Below, piece after piece: positions 1 through 9,517 of a stretch of DNA of 64,000 bases. The translations under genes and the position numbers were made by a program. Numbering within the stretch: the first letter of the stretch is position 1; each line of letters begins with the position of its first letter. A model generated the notes under the pieces. The model searched no databases, had not been told where the DNA came from, and saw only the letters and a program-made list of their open reading frames with translations. Source of the DNA: Marinicella litoralis (GTDB lineage Bacteria; Pseudomonadota; Gammaproteobacteria; Xanthomonadales; Marinicellaceae); contig NZ_NIHB01000004.1 of NCBI RefSeq assembly GCF_002591915.1, forward strand, positions 142,459-206,458, given 5' to 3'.

Positions 1-570
1 ATGACCATGCCATTGGGCCGTGCAGAATGGTTGTTGTATCCCAAGTCGCACAAAAGTATTGGAGGCCAACTCAAAGTAGCTAAAGACTTTTACGACCTGA
101 CATTTAATGTTAAAAAGCTAGAAAAGGATTTGTTGTGGGCGGAGTCAGTGCGTGGCTATATTGATTGGCAATTTTTTAAACAATTCCTGAATCTAAAGTA
201 TGGACAATTGACTGGTTATGCTGAATTGAATTTAAACAATATCCAGTACAATCAAAATTCAGGCCTGGCCAGATTAGATGGTGATGTGACTTTAAAAGAC
301 TTTAAACTGACTCAACCCGTACTCAAAGATTTAGGCTTGGTTAAAGTGGTTTTTGAAACGCAAACTGAAGGCATGATTGTTGGACAATTCAGCAGTGATT
401 CTCAGGTCATTCATGTTTCAGGTGCCTTGTTTTTACACCCTCACAGGTGGCAATTGAACTTGGACATTATTCCCAAAGCAGGCAATTTTGAATTGGATGC
501 CATTTTCAATTCAGTGGGTCAAGCTCGGCGGGGCGGCGGTCGAAAATTGAATTTAGCTGGTTTTTATTGA
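1..570 (+). CDS. gspN: Type II secretion system protein N (GspN)-like, C-terminal part
   Basis: The reading frame is open from the first base, so the true N-terminus is probably outside the window; the ATG at base 1 may be internal. The 189 visible residues are beta-rich with alternating hydrophobic residues, contain no membrane segment, and end in a Gly/Arg-rich stretch (GQARRGGGRKL). This pattern resembles the periplasmic part of GspN/PulN, an accessory inner-membrane protein of the type II secretion machine, usually about 250 aa. The assignment rests on remembered family character, not on a catalytic motif. The gene converges on lgt and the two 3' ends overlap by 18 bases. Confidence 0.5.
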   Translation: MTMPLGRAEWLLYPKSHKSIGGQLKVAKDFYDLTFNVKKLEKDLLWAESVRGYIDWQFFKQFLNLKYGQLTGYAELNLNNIQYNQNSGLARLDGDVTLKDFKLTQPVLKDLGLVKVVFETQTEGMIVGQFSSDSQVIHVSGALFLHPHRWQLNLDIIPKAGNFELDAIFNSVGQARRGGGRKLNLAGFY

Positions 571-1473
571 AGGTCTATTTTGGGTCAATATCCAAAGTCC
601 AAAGCCGAGAATAGGTAAGGTCAATAAATGACCCATGGTCATCCAATCAAAGGCAATAAATCCACGGTTCACATCAGGTTCTCTGAAAAATTCGACCACA
701 AAGCGGGCTGATCCATAACACAACAGGAAAGTCGCGGTAACGGTGCCTCTGGTTTTGGCAAAATGGGCCACCGTCCAAACAACAATAAAAGTCAAAAACC
801 CTTCACCAAATGCTTCATATAAGGTGGAAGGGTGTCTGGCAAATACATTTAATTGACCTTCTTGGTACATGGTTTGCCATGCGCCTTCAGACATGTTGTT
901 GGCTTGTAAATGAAAGGGCAGTGAATCCGGGAAAATCATTCCCCATGGTTTATCCGTTATGCGGCCCCAAAGTTCACCATTGAGAAAGTTACCAATGCGT
1001 ACCGACAAAATGCCTGTTGGTACCAGTGGAGCAATAAAATCACTGATTTCATAAAATGATTTATTGCTTTTGTTTTTAAAATAGAACATGGCAATTAAGA
1101 CACCCATTAATCCACCATGAAATGACATGCCGCCTTCCCAAATTCTAAAGGGTAATGTTGGGTCAGTGATCAGTGAAGTATCATTATAAAACAGAATCCA
1201 ACCCAGTCTTCCACCCGCAATGATTCCAATGGCGCCATAGAATAAAAAGTCTGATAATTGTTCTTGGTTCCAAGAAGAGGGGTATTTTTTTAAGCGGTAT
1301 TTACCCAAGAGAAAATAACAGGCAAAACCAATTAAATAGGTCACACCATACCAGTGAATTGAGAGCGGTCCGACGGTCCCTAGCCAGGGCAGGTCAAACG
1401 GTCCAATGGCCAGAAACACTGGGTCAAAATCAATTACTGGGTGCTGTTCAAACATGTTATTGGGTTTAATCAT
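553..1473 (-). CDS. lgt: Prolipoprotein diacylglyceryl transferase
   Basis: Lgt transfers a diacylglyceryl group from phosphatidylglycerol to the lipobox cysteine of prolipoproteins, in the inner membrane. The 306-aa protein has about seven hydrophobic segments and the family hallmarks: GMSFHGG (His119, the equivalent of E. coli His103), the signature RIGNFLNGELWGR near residues 159-171, RHPSTLYEA near 213-221, and a C-terminal RFVVEFFREPD. Two in-frame ATGs (1473 and 1455) are possible and neither has a good ribosome binding site; the longer form is given. It is transcribed divergently from the pyrophosphatase gene. Substrates encoded in this window would include the lipobox proteins at 36.6 and 53.4 kb. 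Confidence 0.97.
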   Translation of the reverse strand: MIKPNNMFEQHPVIDFDPVFLAIGPFDLPWLGTVGPLSIHWYGVTYLIGFACYFLLGKYRLKKYPSSWNQEQLSDFLFYGAIGIIAGGRLGWILFYNDTSLITDPTLPFRIWEGGMSFHGGLMGVLIAMFYFKNKSNKSFYEISDFIAPLVPTGILSVRIGNFLNGELWGRITDKPWGMIFPDSLPFHLQANNMSEGAWQTMYQEGQLNVFARHPSTLYEAFGEGFLTFIVVWTVAHFAKTRGTVTATFLLCYGSARFVVEFFREPDVNRGFIAFDWMTMGHLLTLPILGFGLWILTQNRPSIKTS

Positions 1474-1670
1474 GGAAAGAATTTTTAAAGAGGTATTATA
1501 AGCAATTGTGAATTTATATATTGAAATTATTTAATCCCGTTGTGCCTTGATAGCTATGGGGATTTGTTGAATTTCCAGTCTCAATCCTGAGTGCCAATAT
1601 GATATGATAAATGGAGGTTGTCTGACGACAAGTCTTGCACGATAATAATTATTAAAAAAGAGGAAATTTT

Positions 1671-3716
1671 ATGAATCAAGAGTTAATCCCATTGGTTGTG
1701 GGCGGTTTAGGGCTGCTCATGGCACTGATTATTTTTATGGTGGTCAATAAAATGCCAGCCGGTGAAGGCAAGGTTAAAGAGATTGCCCAACAAATTCACG
1801 AAGGCGCCATGGTATTTATGCGTCGTGAATATACTTTGTTACTGATTTTTGTGGTGGTCATCGTCATCGGATTGTATTTAGGCTTTGGTGATTGGCACAC
1901 GCCTTTTGCCTTTGTATTGGGGGCATTTTGTTCTGGTATTGCAGGGTATTTTGGCATGTTCGCGGCCACCAAAGCCAATGTAAGAACCACCGTAGCTGCC
2001 AACGAGCATGGTGCAGCCAAAGCTTTGTCTGTGGCCTTTTATGGCGGATCAATCATGGGTTTAACAGTAGCAGCCATGGGTCTACTTGGCCTGGGTGCTT
2101 TGTACATGATGTTTGGAGCAGATCCTCATACCGTTGAATCAATCCATGGATTTGGTATGGGTGCCTCAGTGGTTGCATTGTTTTCACGAGTGGGTGGTGG
2201 TATTTTTACCAAAAGTGCAGACGTTGGTGCTGACTTGGTAGGGAAGATTGAAGCTGGCATTCCAGAGGATGATCCACGCAACCCTGGTGTGATTGCCGAT
2301 AATGTTGGTGACAATGTCGGTGATGTGGCCGGAATGGGCTCTGATATTTTCGAATCATATTGTGGCTCAATGATTGCCTGTATTGCGATAGCATCCACCA
2401 TGTCTGTTGGTTTGTATTCTCAAATAGCTGAGCGACAACAAGATTTGATGTTTTTGCCTTTGGCGCTGTCTTCAACTGGTCTGCTGTGTTCGGTTTTAGG
2501 TATATTTTTGGTTAATATGTTTTCATCGAAAAAACCAGATGTTGCCTTGCGATTTGGCACCATGGGTGCGACTGTTCTGTTTATCATTGCGGCTTATTTC
2601 ACCATTCATGCATTGGGTATTTCCACGCAAGTCTGGCAATGCGTGCTGTTGGGTGCAGTGGGTGGCATGATCATCGGTTTGGTGACAGAGTATTATACGG
2701 GTGGCAAGCCAGTCAGAGACATCGCCAAAGGTGGTGAGACCGGTCCTGCGACAGTTATGATTGCTGGTTTGGCAGTTGGTATGGAATCAGTGGTGGTTCC
2801 TGTCATTACCTTGGCAGGCATCATTTTAGGTACTTCGATTTTATTGCCAGAAGGTGCTGGGGTTTATGGTGTTGGTATTGCAGCTGTGGGTATGTTGGCC
2901 ACTGTTGGTATCACCATGGCCATTGATGCCTACGGACCAGTAGCCGATAATGCGGGTGGTATAGCTGAAATGGCCAACCTTGGCGCTGAAACCAGAGCAA
3001 TAACAGATGGTTTAGACGAAGTAGGTAACACCACTGCAGCCATTGGTAAAGGGTTTGCCATTGGGGCGGCTGGTTTAGCAGCATTGGCGATCATTGCGGC
3101 ATTTATCCAAGTGATTTCTAATCAAGTAGACGGCTTTTCATTGGACATCGGTAATCCAAAAGTTTTAATGGGTATGTTCTTGGGTGGTATTTTCCCATTC
3201 ATCGTATCAGCCATGACCATGAGAGCAGTCGGTGATGCAGCCTTTGACATGATCAAGGAAATTCGCAGACAGTTCAAAGAAATTCCAGGTTTGATGGAAG
3301 GTACCGCCAGTCCAGACAGTAAAAAATGTGTGGATATTGCAACCAAGGCTGCTTTAAGACGGATGATGGGGCCTGGTGCTTTGGCTGTGGCTGCTCCCGT
3401 TGTTGTGGGTTTTGGTTTGGGTGCTGCTGCGCTCGGAGGCATGCTTGGTGGCGCTTTGATTACCTGTGTGCTATTGGCCTTAACCATGGCGAATGCCGGT
3501 GGCGCTTGGGACAATGCTAAAAAATATGTTGAAAAGGGCAATTTAGGTGGCAAAGGCTCAGATGTTCATACGGCCGTTGTGGTTGGAGATACGGTAGGTG
3601 ATCCATTCAAGGACACTTCTGGACCTGCCATGAATATATTAATCAATGTGATGGCCATTGTGTCCTTGGTTATTGCACCTTTGTTGGCAAAAATGCCCTA
3701 TGGTATATTTGCTTAA
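1671..3716 (+). CDS. hppA: Membrane-bound ion-translocating pyrophosphatase, K+-dependent type
   Basis: The 681-aa protein, with about 16 membrane segments, hydrolyses pyrophosphate and pumps H+ and/or Na+ across the inner membrane. The PPi-binding signature [13 protein letters not shown] is near residues 193-205, followed by NVGDNVGD; a second acidic motif ([12 protein letters not shown]) and the C-terminal [14 protein letters not shown] are present. Residues 452-457 read GNTTAA: K+-independent enzymes have Lys at the fifth position, so this should be K+-dependent. Asp225 and Glu228 (DIFESY) match the ion-gate arrangement common in Na+-pumping members. A good ribosome binding site (AGAGGAAA) precedes the ATG and an intrinsic terminator follows. 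The ion pumped cannot be fixed from sequence alone. Confidence 0.96.
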   Translation: MNQELIPLVVGGLGLLMALIIFMVVNKMPAGEGKVKEIAQQIHEGAMVFMRREYTLLLIFVVVIVIGLYLGFGDWHTPFAFVLGAFCSGIAGYFGMFAATKANVRTTVAANEHGAAKALSVAFYGGSIMGLTVAAMGLLGLGALYMMFGADPHTVESIHGFGMGASVVALFSRVGGGIFTKSADVGADLVGKIEAGIPEDDPRNPGVIADNVGDNVGDVAGMGSDIFESYCGSMIACIAIASTMSVGLYSQIAERQQDLMFLPLALSSTGLLCSVLGIFLVNMFSSKKPDVALRFGTMGATVLFIIAAYFTIHALGISTQVWQCVLLGAVGGMIIGLVTEYYTGGKPVRDIAKGGETGPATVMIAGLAVGMESVVVPVITLAGIILGTSILLPEGAGVYGVGIAAVGMLATVGITMAIDAYGPVADNAGGIAEMANLGAETRAITDGLDEVGNTTAAIGKGFAIGAAGLAALAIIAAFIQVISNQVDGFSLDIGNPKVLMGMFLGGIFPFIVSAMTMRAVGDAAFDMIKEIRRQFKEIPGLMEGTASPDSKKCVDIATKAALRRMMGPGALAVAAPVVVGFGLGAAALGGMLGGALITCVLLALTMANAGGAWDNAKKYVEKGNLGGKGSDVHTAVVVGDTVGDPFKDTSGPAMNILINVMAIVSLVIAPLLAKMPYGIFA

Positions 3717-3738
3717 TACTTAATTGTATGGATAAACT

Positions 3739-3763
3739 AAAGCCCCGAAAGGGGCTTTTTTTA
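3739..3763 (+). terminator. Intrinsic terminator of the pyrophosphatase gene
   Basis: A seven-base stem AAGCCCC/GGGGCTT closed by a GAAA tetraloop is followed by a run of T residues, 23 bases after the hppA stop codon. Confidence 0.93.
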
Positions 3764-3820
3764 TCGCTTAAAAAAAGCACATGAGTTAAAATTATTTCAG
3801 TTGGTTAAGGACATGAGTGT

Positions 3821-4969
3821 ATGAGTTACCACATCAAGCAATACCAAAAAGGAGACGTCATTTTTCATGGTGGCGACAGTTCTGACTGTGCTTACATTAT
3901 AGAAGAAGGCCAGGTCGAGATTTATGTTGAGTCCAGCGAGACCATTATAGACATCTTGAGTGAAGGGGAATTATTTGGTGAAATGGGTGTGCTTGATCAA
4001 TCGCCACGATCAACTTCTGCCAAGGCATTGACAGCCTTAACACTACTGGAAGTAAAAACAGAACAAATCACCAATCGTTTGTCAGAAAGTGATCCAATCG
4101 TAAAAGCTTTGGTGGGGGTTTTACTGAAACGATTCCGAGCCATGTTACCGTCACAAAATATGTCAGCTAAAAACAGCAGTTTATTGGATCAAGTGGCATC
4201 AGTGGTGGAACAAGCGGGTTTGTCAAAATTTAAGCTTGAAAGTGAATTAAGAAGTGCCATAAACAATGGTGACATTCAAACGGTGTTTCAACCGATTCAA
4301 GACATCCAAAATAATCGAATAGCAGGATTCGAAGCGTTAAGTCGATGGACACACCCCGAACGTGGCTTCATATCACCGGTTGAATTTATTGCTTTGGCAG
4401 AAGAAACTGACTTGATCATTGAAGTGGGAGACTTGGTGTTTTCTAGGGCGATTGAGCTGTTAAGTGAATTGCCCGAACATGTTTTTATCAACATCAATGT
4501 ATCTTCTAAACAACTGGATGACAATCTATTTTTAAAACGTGTGGTAGATAAAATCAATCGACATGGCATCAGTCCAAAACGACTGAAGTTGGAAATCACT
4601 GAAACCATGGTGGTCGATTTCAAATTGGCCAAAAAGTGGCTGAAAAAATGCCAGGACATTGGATTTCCGGTTTGTGCAGATGATTTTGGAACAGGTCACT
4701 CAGGAATGGAGCAGTTGGTTCAATTGAACTTTGATGTGTTGAAAGTGGACCAGTTGTTTGTCAGGAATATGTTTGAAAACGACAGGTACTTAACTGTATT
4801 AGAGTCAGTGGCCAAAATGGCAAAAAGATTACATACCCAATTGGTGGCTGAAGGCGTTGAATATGATCAGGAATTGAAAGTCTTACAAGAATTGGGTTTT
4901 GATTATGGTCAAGGGTATTTGTTTGGTAAGCCCATGTCGGTCAGTGATGTTCTTCATCTGAAGTTTTAA
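3821..4969 (+). CDS. Cyclic-nucleotide-binding domain plus EAL (c-di-GMP phosphodiesterase) protein
   Basis: Residues 8-115 form a CRP-type cyclic-nucleotide-binding domain with the phosphate-binding cassette GELFGEMGVLDQSPRSTSA, including the Arg that normally contacts the nucleotide phosphate. Residues 145-380 form an EAL domain with an apparently complete catalytic set: Glu171 of EAL, the NINVSS strand, LEITET, the DDFGTG loop at 287-292, LKVD and VAEGVE near 342-347. The likely role is hydrolysis of c-di-GMP under control of a second nucleotide or another ligand at the N-terminal domain. There is no membrane segment, so it is cytoplasmic. It stands alone between a terminator and a candidate sRNA. 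The ligand is unknown. Confidence 0.92.
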   Translation: MSYHIKQYQKGDVIFHGGDSSDCAYIIEEGQVEIYVESSETIIDILSEGELFGEMGVLDQSPRSTSAKALTALTLLEVKTEQITNRLSESDPIVKALVGVLLKRFRAMLPSQNMSAKNSSLLDQVASVVEQAGLSKFKLESELRSAINNGDIQTVFQPIQDIQNNRIAGFEALSRWTHPERGFISPVEFIALAEETDLIIEVGDLVFSRAIELLSELPEHVFININVSSKQLDDNLFLKRVVDKINRHGISPKRLKLEITETMVVDFKLAKKWLKKCQDIGFPVCADDFGTGHSGMEQLVQLNFDVLKVDQLFVRNMFENDRYLTVLESVAKMAKRLHTQLVAEGVEYDQELKVLQELGFDYGQGYLFGKPMSVSDVLHLKF

Positions 4970-4993
4970 TCTACGTATTATTAATAAAAGAAC

Positions 4994-5022
4994 TTCTCAT
5001 TTCATTTTTTATTGCTTACAAT
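4994..5022 (+). promoter_or_regulatory. Possible sigma-70 promoter for the candidate small RNA
   Basis: TTCTCA (4994-4999) and TACAAT (5017-5022) are separated by 17 bases and lie just after the EAL gene stop codon. Four of six -35 bases and five of six -10 bases match consensus. Initiation would fall near 5029. Confidence 0.35.
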
Positions 5023-5028
5023 AATAGT

Positions 5029-5150
5029 GTGGGTAAGAAGTCGCTACTGTTTTGGGATATGGTCAAAGTCCTTGTAGCGACCATGGATGATGTTGTTTCA
5101 AACAACATCGTCTTTGTTGGCCGAGTTTTAAGACTCGGCCAACCTTTTAG
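5029..5150 (+). ncRNA. Candidate small RNA with three stem-loops
   Basis: The interval has no open frame of note but three perfect hairpins in succession. The first is GTCGCTAC (5040-5047) with GTAGCGAC (5074-5081) around a 26-base loop. The second is a nine-base stem at 5089-5097/5101-5109. The third is an 11-base stem GTTGGCCGAGT/ACTCGGCCAAC at 5116-5143, followed by TTTT, which looks like an intrinsic terminator. A possible promoter lies immediately upstream. I do not recognise an Rfam family. The alternative is a structured 3' UTR of the EAL gene whose last hairpin ends that transcript. Confidence 0.45.
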
Positions 5151-5260
5151 ATTCAACCATTTCCTTATGTAAACTGAAACTGAACGATTATTTTTTATTC
5201 AGATTCTATTCATTCAAAACTGCCTAAAATTCCATCATACCATCCAAATTGGAGCACATG

Positions 5261-5755
5261 ATGAAAAAAACATTAATGACAGCATTGATTATGACTTTAC
5301 CCGTTGTGGCATCTGCCTCACGCTATAACAATCAAATTAATTTTGGCAAGGTGATACAAGTTGATCCTATATATCAAAATGTCACTATTCCAGAGGATCG
5401 AAAGGTTTGTGACAACAGAAGGGTTAATCACAAGCAAAGAAGCAACCATACGGGTAAAACCATATTAGGCGGAATCATAGGCGGAGCCATAGGTAATAAA
5501 TTTGGTAGGGGACATGGCAGAGATGCCTCGACAGCCTTGGGTGTTTTGATTGGAGCCAGTATTGGTGCCAATAAAGCAGATCATCACCGCAGCCAAAGTC
5601 GTACATGTTACATCGAAACCATTTATCACAATGAAGAGCAGATGGTTGGTTATGATGTGACTTATGAATACAATGGTGAATTGTATCAAACACAGATGCA
5701 AAATCATCCAGGTGATCGTGTGAAATTACGCGTTAATATAGACGTGGTAGATTGA
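5261..5755 (+). CDS. Exported glycine-zipper (17 kDa antigen-like) protein
   Basis: The 164-aa product starts with a clear Sec signal peptide (MKKTLMTALIMTLPVVASA). Residues near 70-110 carry a glycine-zipper segment (GGIIGGAIGNKFG, then GVLIGASIGANKA), as in 17-kDa surface-antigen and SlyB-like proteins that associate with the outer membrane. The C-terminal third is a short beta-rich domain with paired cysteines. There is no lipobox, so it is probably not lipidated. The start at 5261 is preferred because GGAG at 5251-5254 sits six bases upstream; 5258 is also possible. The exact function is unknown; family members contribute to envelope integrity. Confidence 0.8.
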   Translation: MKKTLMTALIMTLPVVASASRYNNQINFGKVIQVDPIYQNVTIPEDRKVCDNRRVNHKQRSNHTGKTILGGIIGGAIGNKFGRGHGRDASTALGVLIGASIGANKADHHRSQSRTCYIETIYHNEEQMVGYDVTYEYNGELYQTQMQNHPGDRVKLRVNIDVVD

Positions 5756-5780
5756 AACGGGCTTAATCCAATAGTTAAAA

Positions 5781-5804
5781 AGGTGCTCAATGCACCTTTT
5801 TTTT
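5781..5804 (+). terminator. Intrinsic terminator of the glycine-zipper gene
   Basis: AGGTGC/GCACCT stem with a five-base loop, directly followed by eight or more T residues, 25 bases after the stop codon. Confidence 0.92.
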
Positions 5805-6027
5805 GTTTATTGATTGGTAAATAGGCTTGGGGCAATGAATAAATTGATCGATATCAACATATACACTTTATTTTTTAAAAACCACTTATTTGTCACTGAG
5901 GGCGTTGTAAAATACCCTTGATGGCTCAGGAAAATAACTGTAGCGATGATTGATTAATTTCATGGCCCTGTCAATGGCCGATAAGGGTGCTGCTGACTTG
6001 AAATTAAAACTATATTAAGAAAATCAC

Positions 6028-6963
6028 ATGACAAAAATTAAAAAAACAGAAAATATGAATGCTGAAGAAGCCAAATCATTATTGGTTAAATACACAGATC
6101 ATCGTTATGTGATGAAGCAAAAAAAGAACATCAAAGGCGCCGATTTAATGAAACTCTCCCACTTGGCTGGTGAGTACCCGTATGATAAAAAAATTGAATT
6201 GATCGATTATGAGACTGAAAAACATTTGCTACAAACAGAACTCTTAAAGGTTCAAAGCTGGGTTAAAGAAACGGGCCAAAGGATTGTTTGCTTGTTTGAA
6301 GGCAGGGATGCTGCAGGTAAAGGTGGGACGATTAAAAGGTATATGGAACACTTAAATCCCAGGGCGGCCCATGTTGTGGCATTGGAAAAGCCAACCGAAA
6401 GGGAGCGAGGACAATGGTACTTTCAGCGATACATATCCCAATTACCAACCAAAGGAGAAATGGTATTCTTTGACCGCTCTTGGTATAACCGAGCGGGTGT
6501 TGAACGGGTGATGGGATTTTGTGAAGAAGGGGAGTATTTAGAGTTTATGCGTCAAGTTTTTCCATTTGAACAAATGTTAGTCAATTCAGGTATTATCTTG
6601 TTTAAGTTCTGGTTTTCAGTCACCAGACAGGAGCAACTTAGGCGGTTTCACAGCCGCAAAAATGATCCATTGAAGCATTGGAAGTTGAGTCCAGTGGATG
6701 TGGAATCATTGGATAAGTGGGATGATTACACCAAAGCCAAAAAAGACATGTTTTTTCATACCGATAATCCGTTGACACCATGGACCGTGATTAAGTCTGA
6801 TGACAAGAAGCGGGCCAGAATAAATTGTATGAGGTATTTTTTGAACCAATTGGATTACACCGGAAAAAATGAATCGATTGTTTCTCATTATGATGAAAAC
6901 ATCGTTGGATCAGTAAACAAAATGTATCCTTATGCGGCATTGAAGGTGGCCAGTAATGACTGA
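6028..6963 (+). CDS. ppk2: Polyphosphate kinase 2 family protein
   Basis: PPK2 enzymes transfer phosphate between inorganic polyphosphate and nucleotides, usually making GTP or ATP from the diphosphates. The 311-aa length fits a single-domain PPK2. Visible motifs are the Walker A-like FEGRDAAGKGG (about residues 90-100), the Walker B-like MVFFDRSWYNRAG (about 148-160) and the lid-region RRFHSRKNDPLKHWKLSP with its basic residues. The gene overlaps the following 92-codon gene by eight bases. No ppk1 or ppx is visible in the window. The nucleotide preference cannot be told from these motifs. Confidence 0.95.
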   Translation: MTKIKKTENMNAEEAKSLLVKYTDHRYVMKQKKNIKGADLMKLSHLAGEYPYDKKIELIDYETEKHLLQTELLKVQSWVKETGQRIVCLFEGRDAAGKGGTIKRYMEHLNPRAAHVVALEKPTERERGQWYFQRYISQLPTKGEMVFFDRSWYNRAGVERVMGFCEEGEYLEFMRQVFPFEQMLVNSGIILFKFWFSVTRQEQLRRFHSRKNDPLKHWKLSPVDVESLDKWDDYTKAKKDMFFHTDNPLTPWTVIKSDDKKRARINCMRYFLNQLDYTGKNESIVSHYDENIVGSVNKMYPYAALKVASND

Positions 6964-7234
6964 TTTAATAGAGGCACAAAAGGCTGTTCAGCGTTGTGAG
7001 CAAATTTTAGATCAGGTTGAAAAGCGAGCGGCCGACATAGAATCGTTGTTCGATAAAATTGAACAAAAAATTGAAATGGTTGAAAAGAAATCTGCAACCA
7101 TGAGTCATGCAGAAGGACAGGAAATTAAGCAAGAATTGATGAAAGCAGCCAAAAAAGCAGCCAAAAAAGCCGCTCGAAAAAGTATTGCGATTGCACAAGC
7201 CAGAGAAAATATGGGCATGGATCAATCTGAATGA
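6956..7234 (+). CDS. Small coiled-coil protein with Ala/Lys-rich helix
   Basis: The 92-aa frame overlaps the end of ppk2 by eight bases (ATGACTGA), which favours a real, translationally coupled gene. The product is predicted almost entirely helical: residues 1-65 have heptad-like spacing of Leu/Ile/Val with many charges, and residues 66-85 have an AAKKAAKKAARK stretch. It has no signal peptide or membrane segment. I do not recognise a named family. The context suggests a partner of PPK2 or a polyphosphate- or nucleic-acid-binding helper, which is inference only. Confidence 0.7.
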   Translation: MTDLIEAQKAVQRCEQILDQVEKRAADIESLFDKIEQKIEMVEKKSATMSHAEGQEIKQELMKAAKKAAKKAARKSIAIAQARENMGMDQSE

Positions 7235-7263
7235 TTTTCTGTGCTTGTAAACTTTTTGGTTAA

Positions 7264-7302
7264 AAAAAACCTCGGCTGTGAAGCTTCTATCAGCCGAGGT
7301 TT
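7264..7302 (-). terminator. Intrinsic terminator of transketolase, probably bidirectional
   Basis: The 12-base stem AAACCTCGGCTG/CAGCCGAGGTTT (7267-7278/7291-7302) lies between the converging ppk2 operon and tkt. On the minus strand it is followed by about eight T residues; on the plus strand by TTTGTT. Confidence 0.92.
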
Positions 7303-7307
7303 GTTCG

Positions 7308-9302
7308 TTACAGTAATTCAGTGGCAGTCTTCACAATTTGTTCTGTTGTGAATCCAAAATGTTCAAACAACACATTACCTGGCGCTGATTCTCCAAAAGT
7401 ATTTTGAGAAATAACCTTGCCTTCCAAGCCAACGTATTTATACCAATAATCTCCATGAGCGGCCTCTACCGCAATCCGCTTGGTGCATGAGGCTGGTAAA
7501 ACAGATTGTTTATAAGCATCTGTTTGTTGATCAAATGTTTCAGCACAGGGCATTGAAACCAATCGAACTTGATGACCTTGTTCATTCAGTATTTTGGTGG
7601 CCTCTGCAGCAATACCAACTTCAGACCCTGTCGCAATGACAATGATTTCAGGATGTTTTTCACAATCAATCAATACATATCCGCCATGGTAAATTTTTTG
7701 TATCTGATCAGCGCTTCGTTCCTGGTGTTGGACTTTTTGTCTGGTGAATAACAAGCACGATGGACCATCTGTTTTTTCTACAGCGCATTGCCATGCAATC
7801 ACCGATTCAACGGCATCACAAGGACGCCAGACATTCATGTTGGGTATCATCCTTAAAGTAGGTGTTTGTTCCACGGGTTGGTGAGTGGGTCCATCCTCTC
7901 CCACACCAATCGAATCATGTGTATAGACAAATATATTTCTTATTTTCATCAATGCTGCCATGCGAAGGGCATTACGTGCGTATTCTGAAAACATCAAAAA
8001 TGTCGCACTGTATGGAATGAAACCACCGTGTAAGGCCATGCCGTTGGTGATGGCGCTCATGGCAAATTCACGCACACCATAGGACATGTAGTTACCGCTA
8101 AAATCCCCATCATTGATTGATTTTGAACCCGACCAAAAAGTATTGTTGGAAGGTGTTAAGTCGGCTGAACCACCAAAAAACTCAGGCAACAATGGCCCCA
8201 ATCCTTCTAAAGATAATTTCGAGGCTTGACGTGTGGCCATTTGCGGCGCATCACTGGCTGTTTGTTTGATGTATTTTTGGACTTGTTGTTGCCAGTTATC
8301 AGGCAATTGTCCTTTCATGCGTCTGGTCAATTCAGCTGCCAATTCAGGATGAGCTGATGAGTATGCTGCAAATTTATCATTCCACTGTGCTTCTTTGTCT
8401 GCACCCGATTGAGTGGCATCCCATGCTGCATATACTTCTTCGGGAATCTCAAACGGTGCATAGGGCCAGTCCAATGCTTGGCGAGTGGCTTTGATTTCTT
8501 CAGCACCCAAAGGAGCACCGTGGCAATCATGTGAGCCGGCTTTGTTTGGAGCGCCGTCACCAATGTTTGTTTTGGCACAAATCAGCGTGGGTTTATCTGA
8601 GTTGGCTTGAGCCTCTGCAATGGCTGCTTTAACTGCTTGGCTGTCATGTCCATTGACATTTTCGACAACATGCCAACCATAGGCCTTGAACCTTTGTGGC
8701 GTGTTATCAGTAAACCAGCCACCCACTTCTCCATCAATTGAGATGTTGTTGTCATCATAAATAGCAATCAATTTACCTAGTTTTAAGGTTCCTGCCAATG
8801 AACAGGCTTCATGTGAAATGCCTTCCATCAGGCAGCCGTCGCCTAAGAAAACATAGGTGTGGTGATCGATGACATCATGTCCGGTTTGATTGAACTGTGT
8901 GGCCAATAATTTTTCGGATAAAGCCATGCCAACTGCATTGGCTATTCCTTGTCCCAAAGGACCTGTTGTGGTTTCAATACCAGGTGTGTAACCGTATTCA
9001 GGATGTCCAGGTGTTTTAGAATGAAGTTGTCTGAATTTTTTTAAATCGTCAATAGCTAAATCATAGCCAGATAGGTGTAATGCAGAATATGGCAACATAG
9101 AACCATGACCATTGGACATCACAAAGCGATCTCGATTAAACCACTGTGGGTTTTTGGGGTTGTGTTGTAAAAAATCATTGAACAGCACTTCTGCGATGTC
9201 TGCCATTCCCATTGGTGCCCCTGGGTGTCCTGAATTGGCTTCTTGAACAGCGTCCATTGCGAGGAATCGTATGGCATTGGCCAGTTTTTTTCTATCTGTC
9301 AT
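7308..9302 (-). CDS. tkt: Transketolase
   Basis: Thiamine-diphosphate-dependent transketolase of the non-oxidative pentose phosphate pathway. With the start at 9302 ([13 protein letters not shown]) the protein has 664 aa, matching E. coli TktA (663), and aligns from residue 1. A longer frame from 9344 adds 14 residues without homology and has only AAGG abutting the ATG. Features are [12 protein letters not shown] near the N-terminus, GHGSMLPYS, the ThDP-binding [13 protein letters not shown] near residue 155, and the central Pyr-domain motif [11 protein letters not shown]. It is monocistronic, ends in a strong terminator, and is divergent from the phasin gene. Confidence 0.97.
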   Translation of the reverse strand: MTDRKKLANAIRFLAMDAVQEANSGHPGAPMGMADIAEVLFNDFLQHNPKNPQWFNRDRFVMSNGHGSMLPYSALHLSGYDLAIDDLKKFRQLHSKTPGHPEYGYTPGIETTTGPLGQGIANAVGMALSEKLLATQFNQTGHDVIDHHTYVFLGDGCLMEGISHEACSLAGTLKLGKLIAIYDDNNISIDGEVGGWFTDNTPQRFKAYGWHVVENVNGHDSQAVKAAIAEAQANSDKPTLICAKTNIGDGAPNKAGSHDCHGAPLGAEEIKATRQALDWPYAPFEIPEEVYAAWDATQSGADKEAQWNDKFAAYSSAHPELAAELTRRMKGQLPDNWQQQVQKYIKQTASDAPQMATRQASKLSLEGLGPLLPEFFGGSADLTPSNNTFWSGSKSINDGDFSGNYMSYGVREFAMSAITNGMALHGGFIPYSATFLMFSEYARNALRMAALMKIRNIFVYTHDSIGVGEDGPTHQPVEQTPTLRMIPNMNVWRPCDAVESVIAWQCAVEKTDGPSCLLFTRQKVQHQERSADQIQKIYHGGYVLIDCEKHPEIIVIATGSEVGIAAEATKILNEQGHQVRLVSMPCAETFDQQTDAYKQSVLPASCTKRIAVEAAHGDYWYKYVGLEGKVISQNTFGESAPGNVLFEHFGFTTEQIVKTATELL

Positions 9303-9470
9303 GGTATAAATCGTCGTGGTTGGTTTTGAATGGCCAAATGGCATCCTTACGGGGATTGTATTTTATGGATTATTACCGCTTTAAACAATGAATAATGATG
9401 TTTTTCCTGAAAGTCGGTATAGATTGTTATTGAATATATTGAATAAAATTAATCTTTAGTGTGAATGCTC

Positions 9471-9476
9471 TATAAT
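9471..9476 (+). promoter_or_regulatory. Likely -10 element of the phasin promoter
   Basis: A perfect TATAAT lies 42 bases before the phasin ATG. The region 16-18 bases upstream is AT-rich but has no clear -35 hexamer. Confidence 0.45.
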
Positions 9477-9517
9477 ATTGTTGATAATGAACAAGGTAAA
9501 ATAAATTCGAGGAAATT

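Noticed and set aside
3122-3553. 143-aa open frame on the minus strand inside hppA
   Set aside because: Shadow of the pyrophosphatase gene: Pro/Ala-rich low-complexity translation, no ribosome binding site, no family resemblance.
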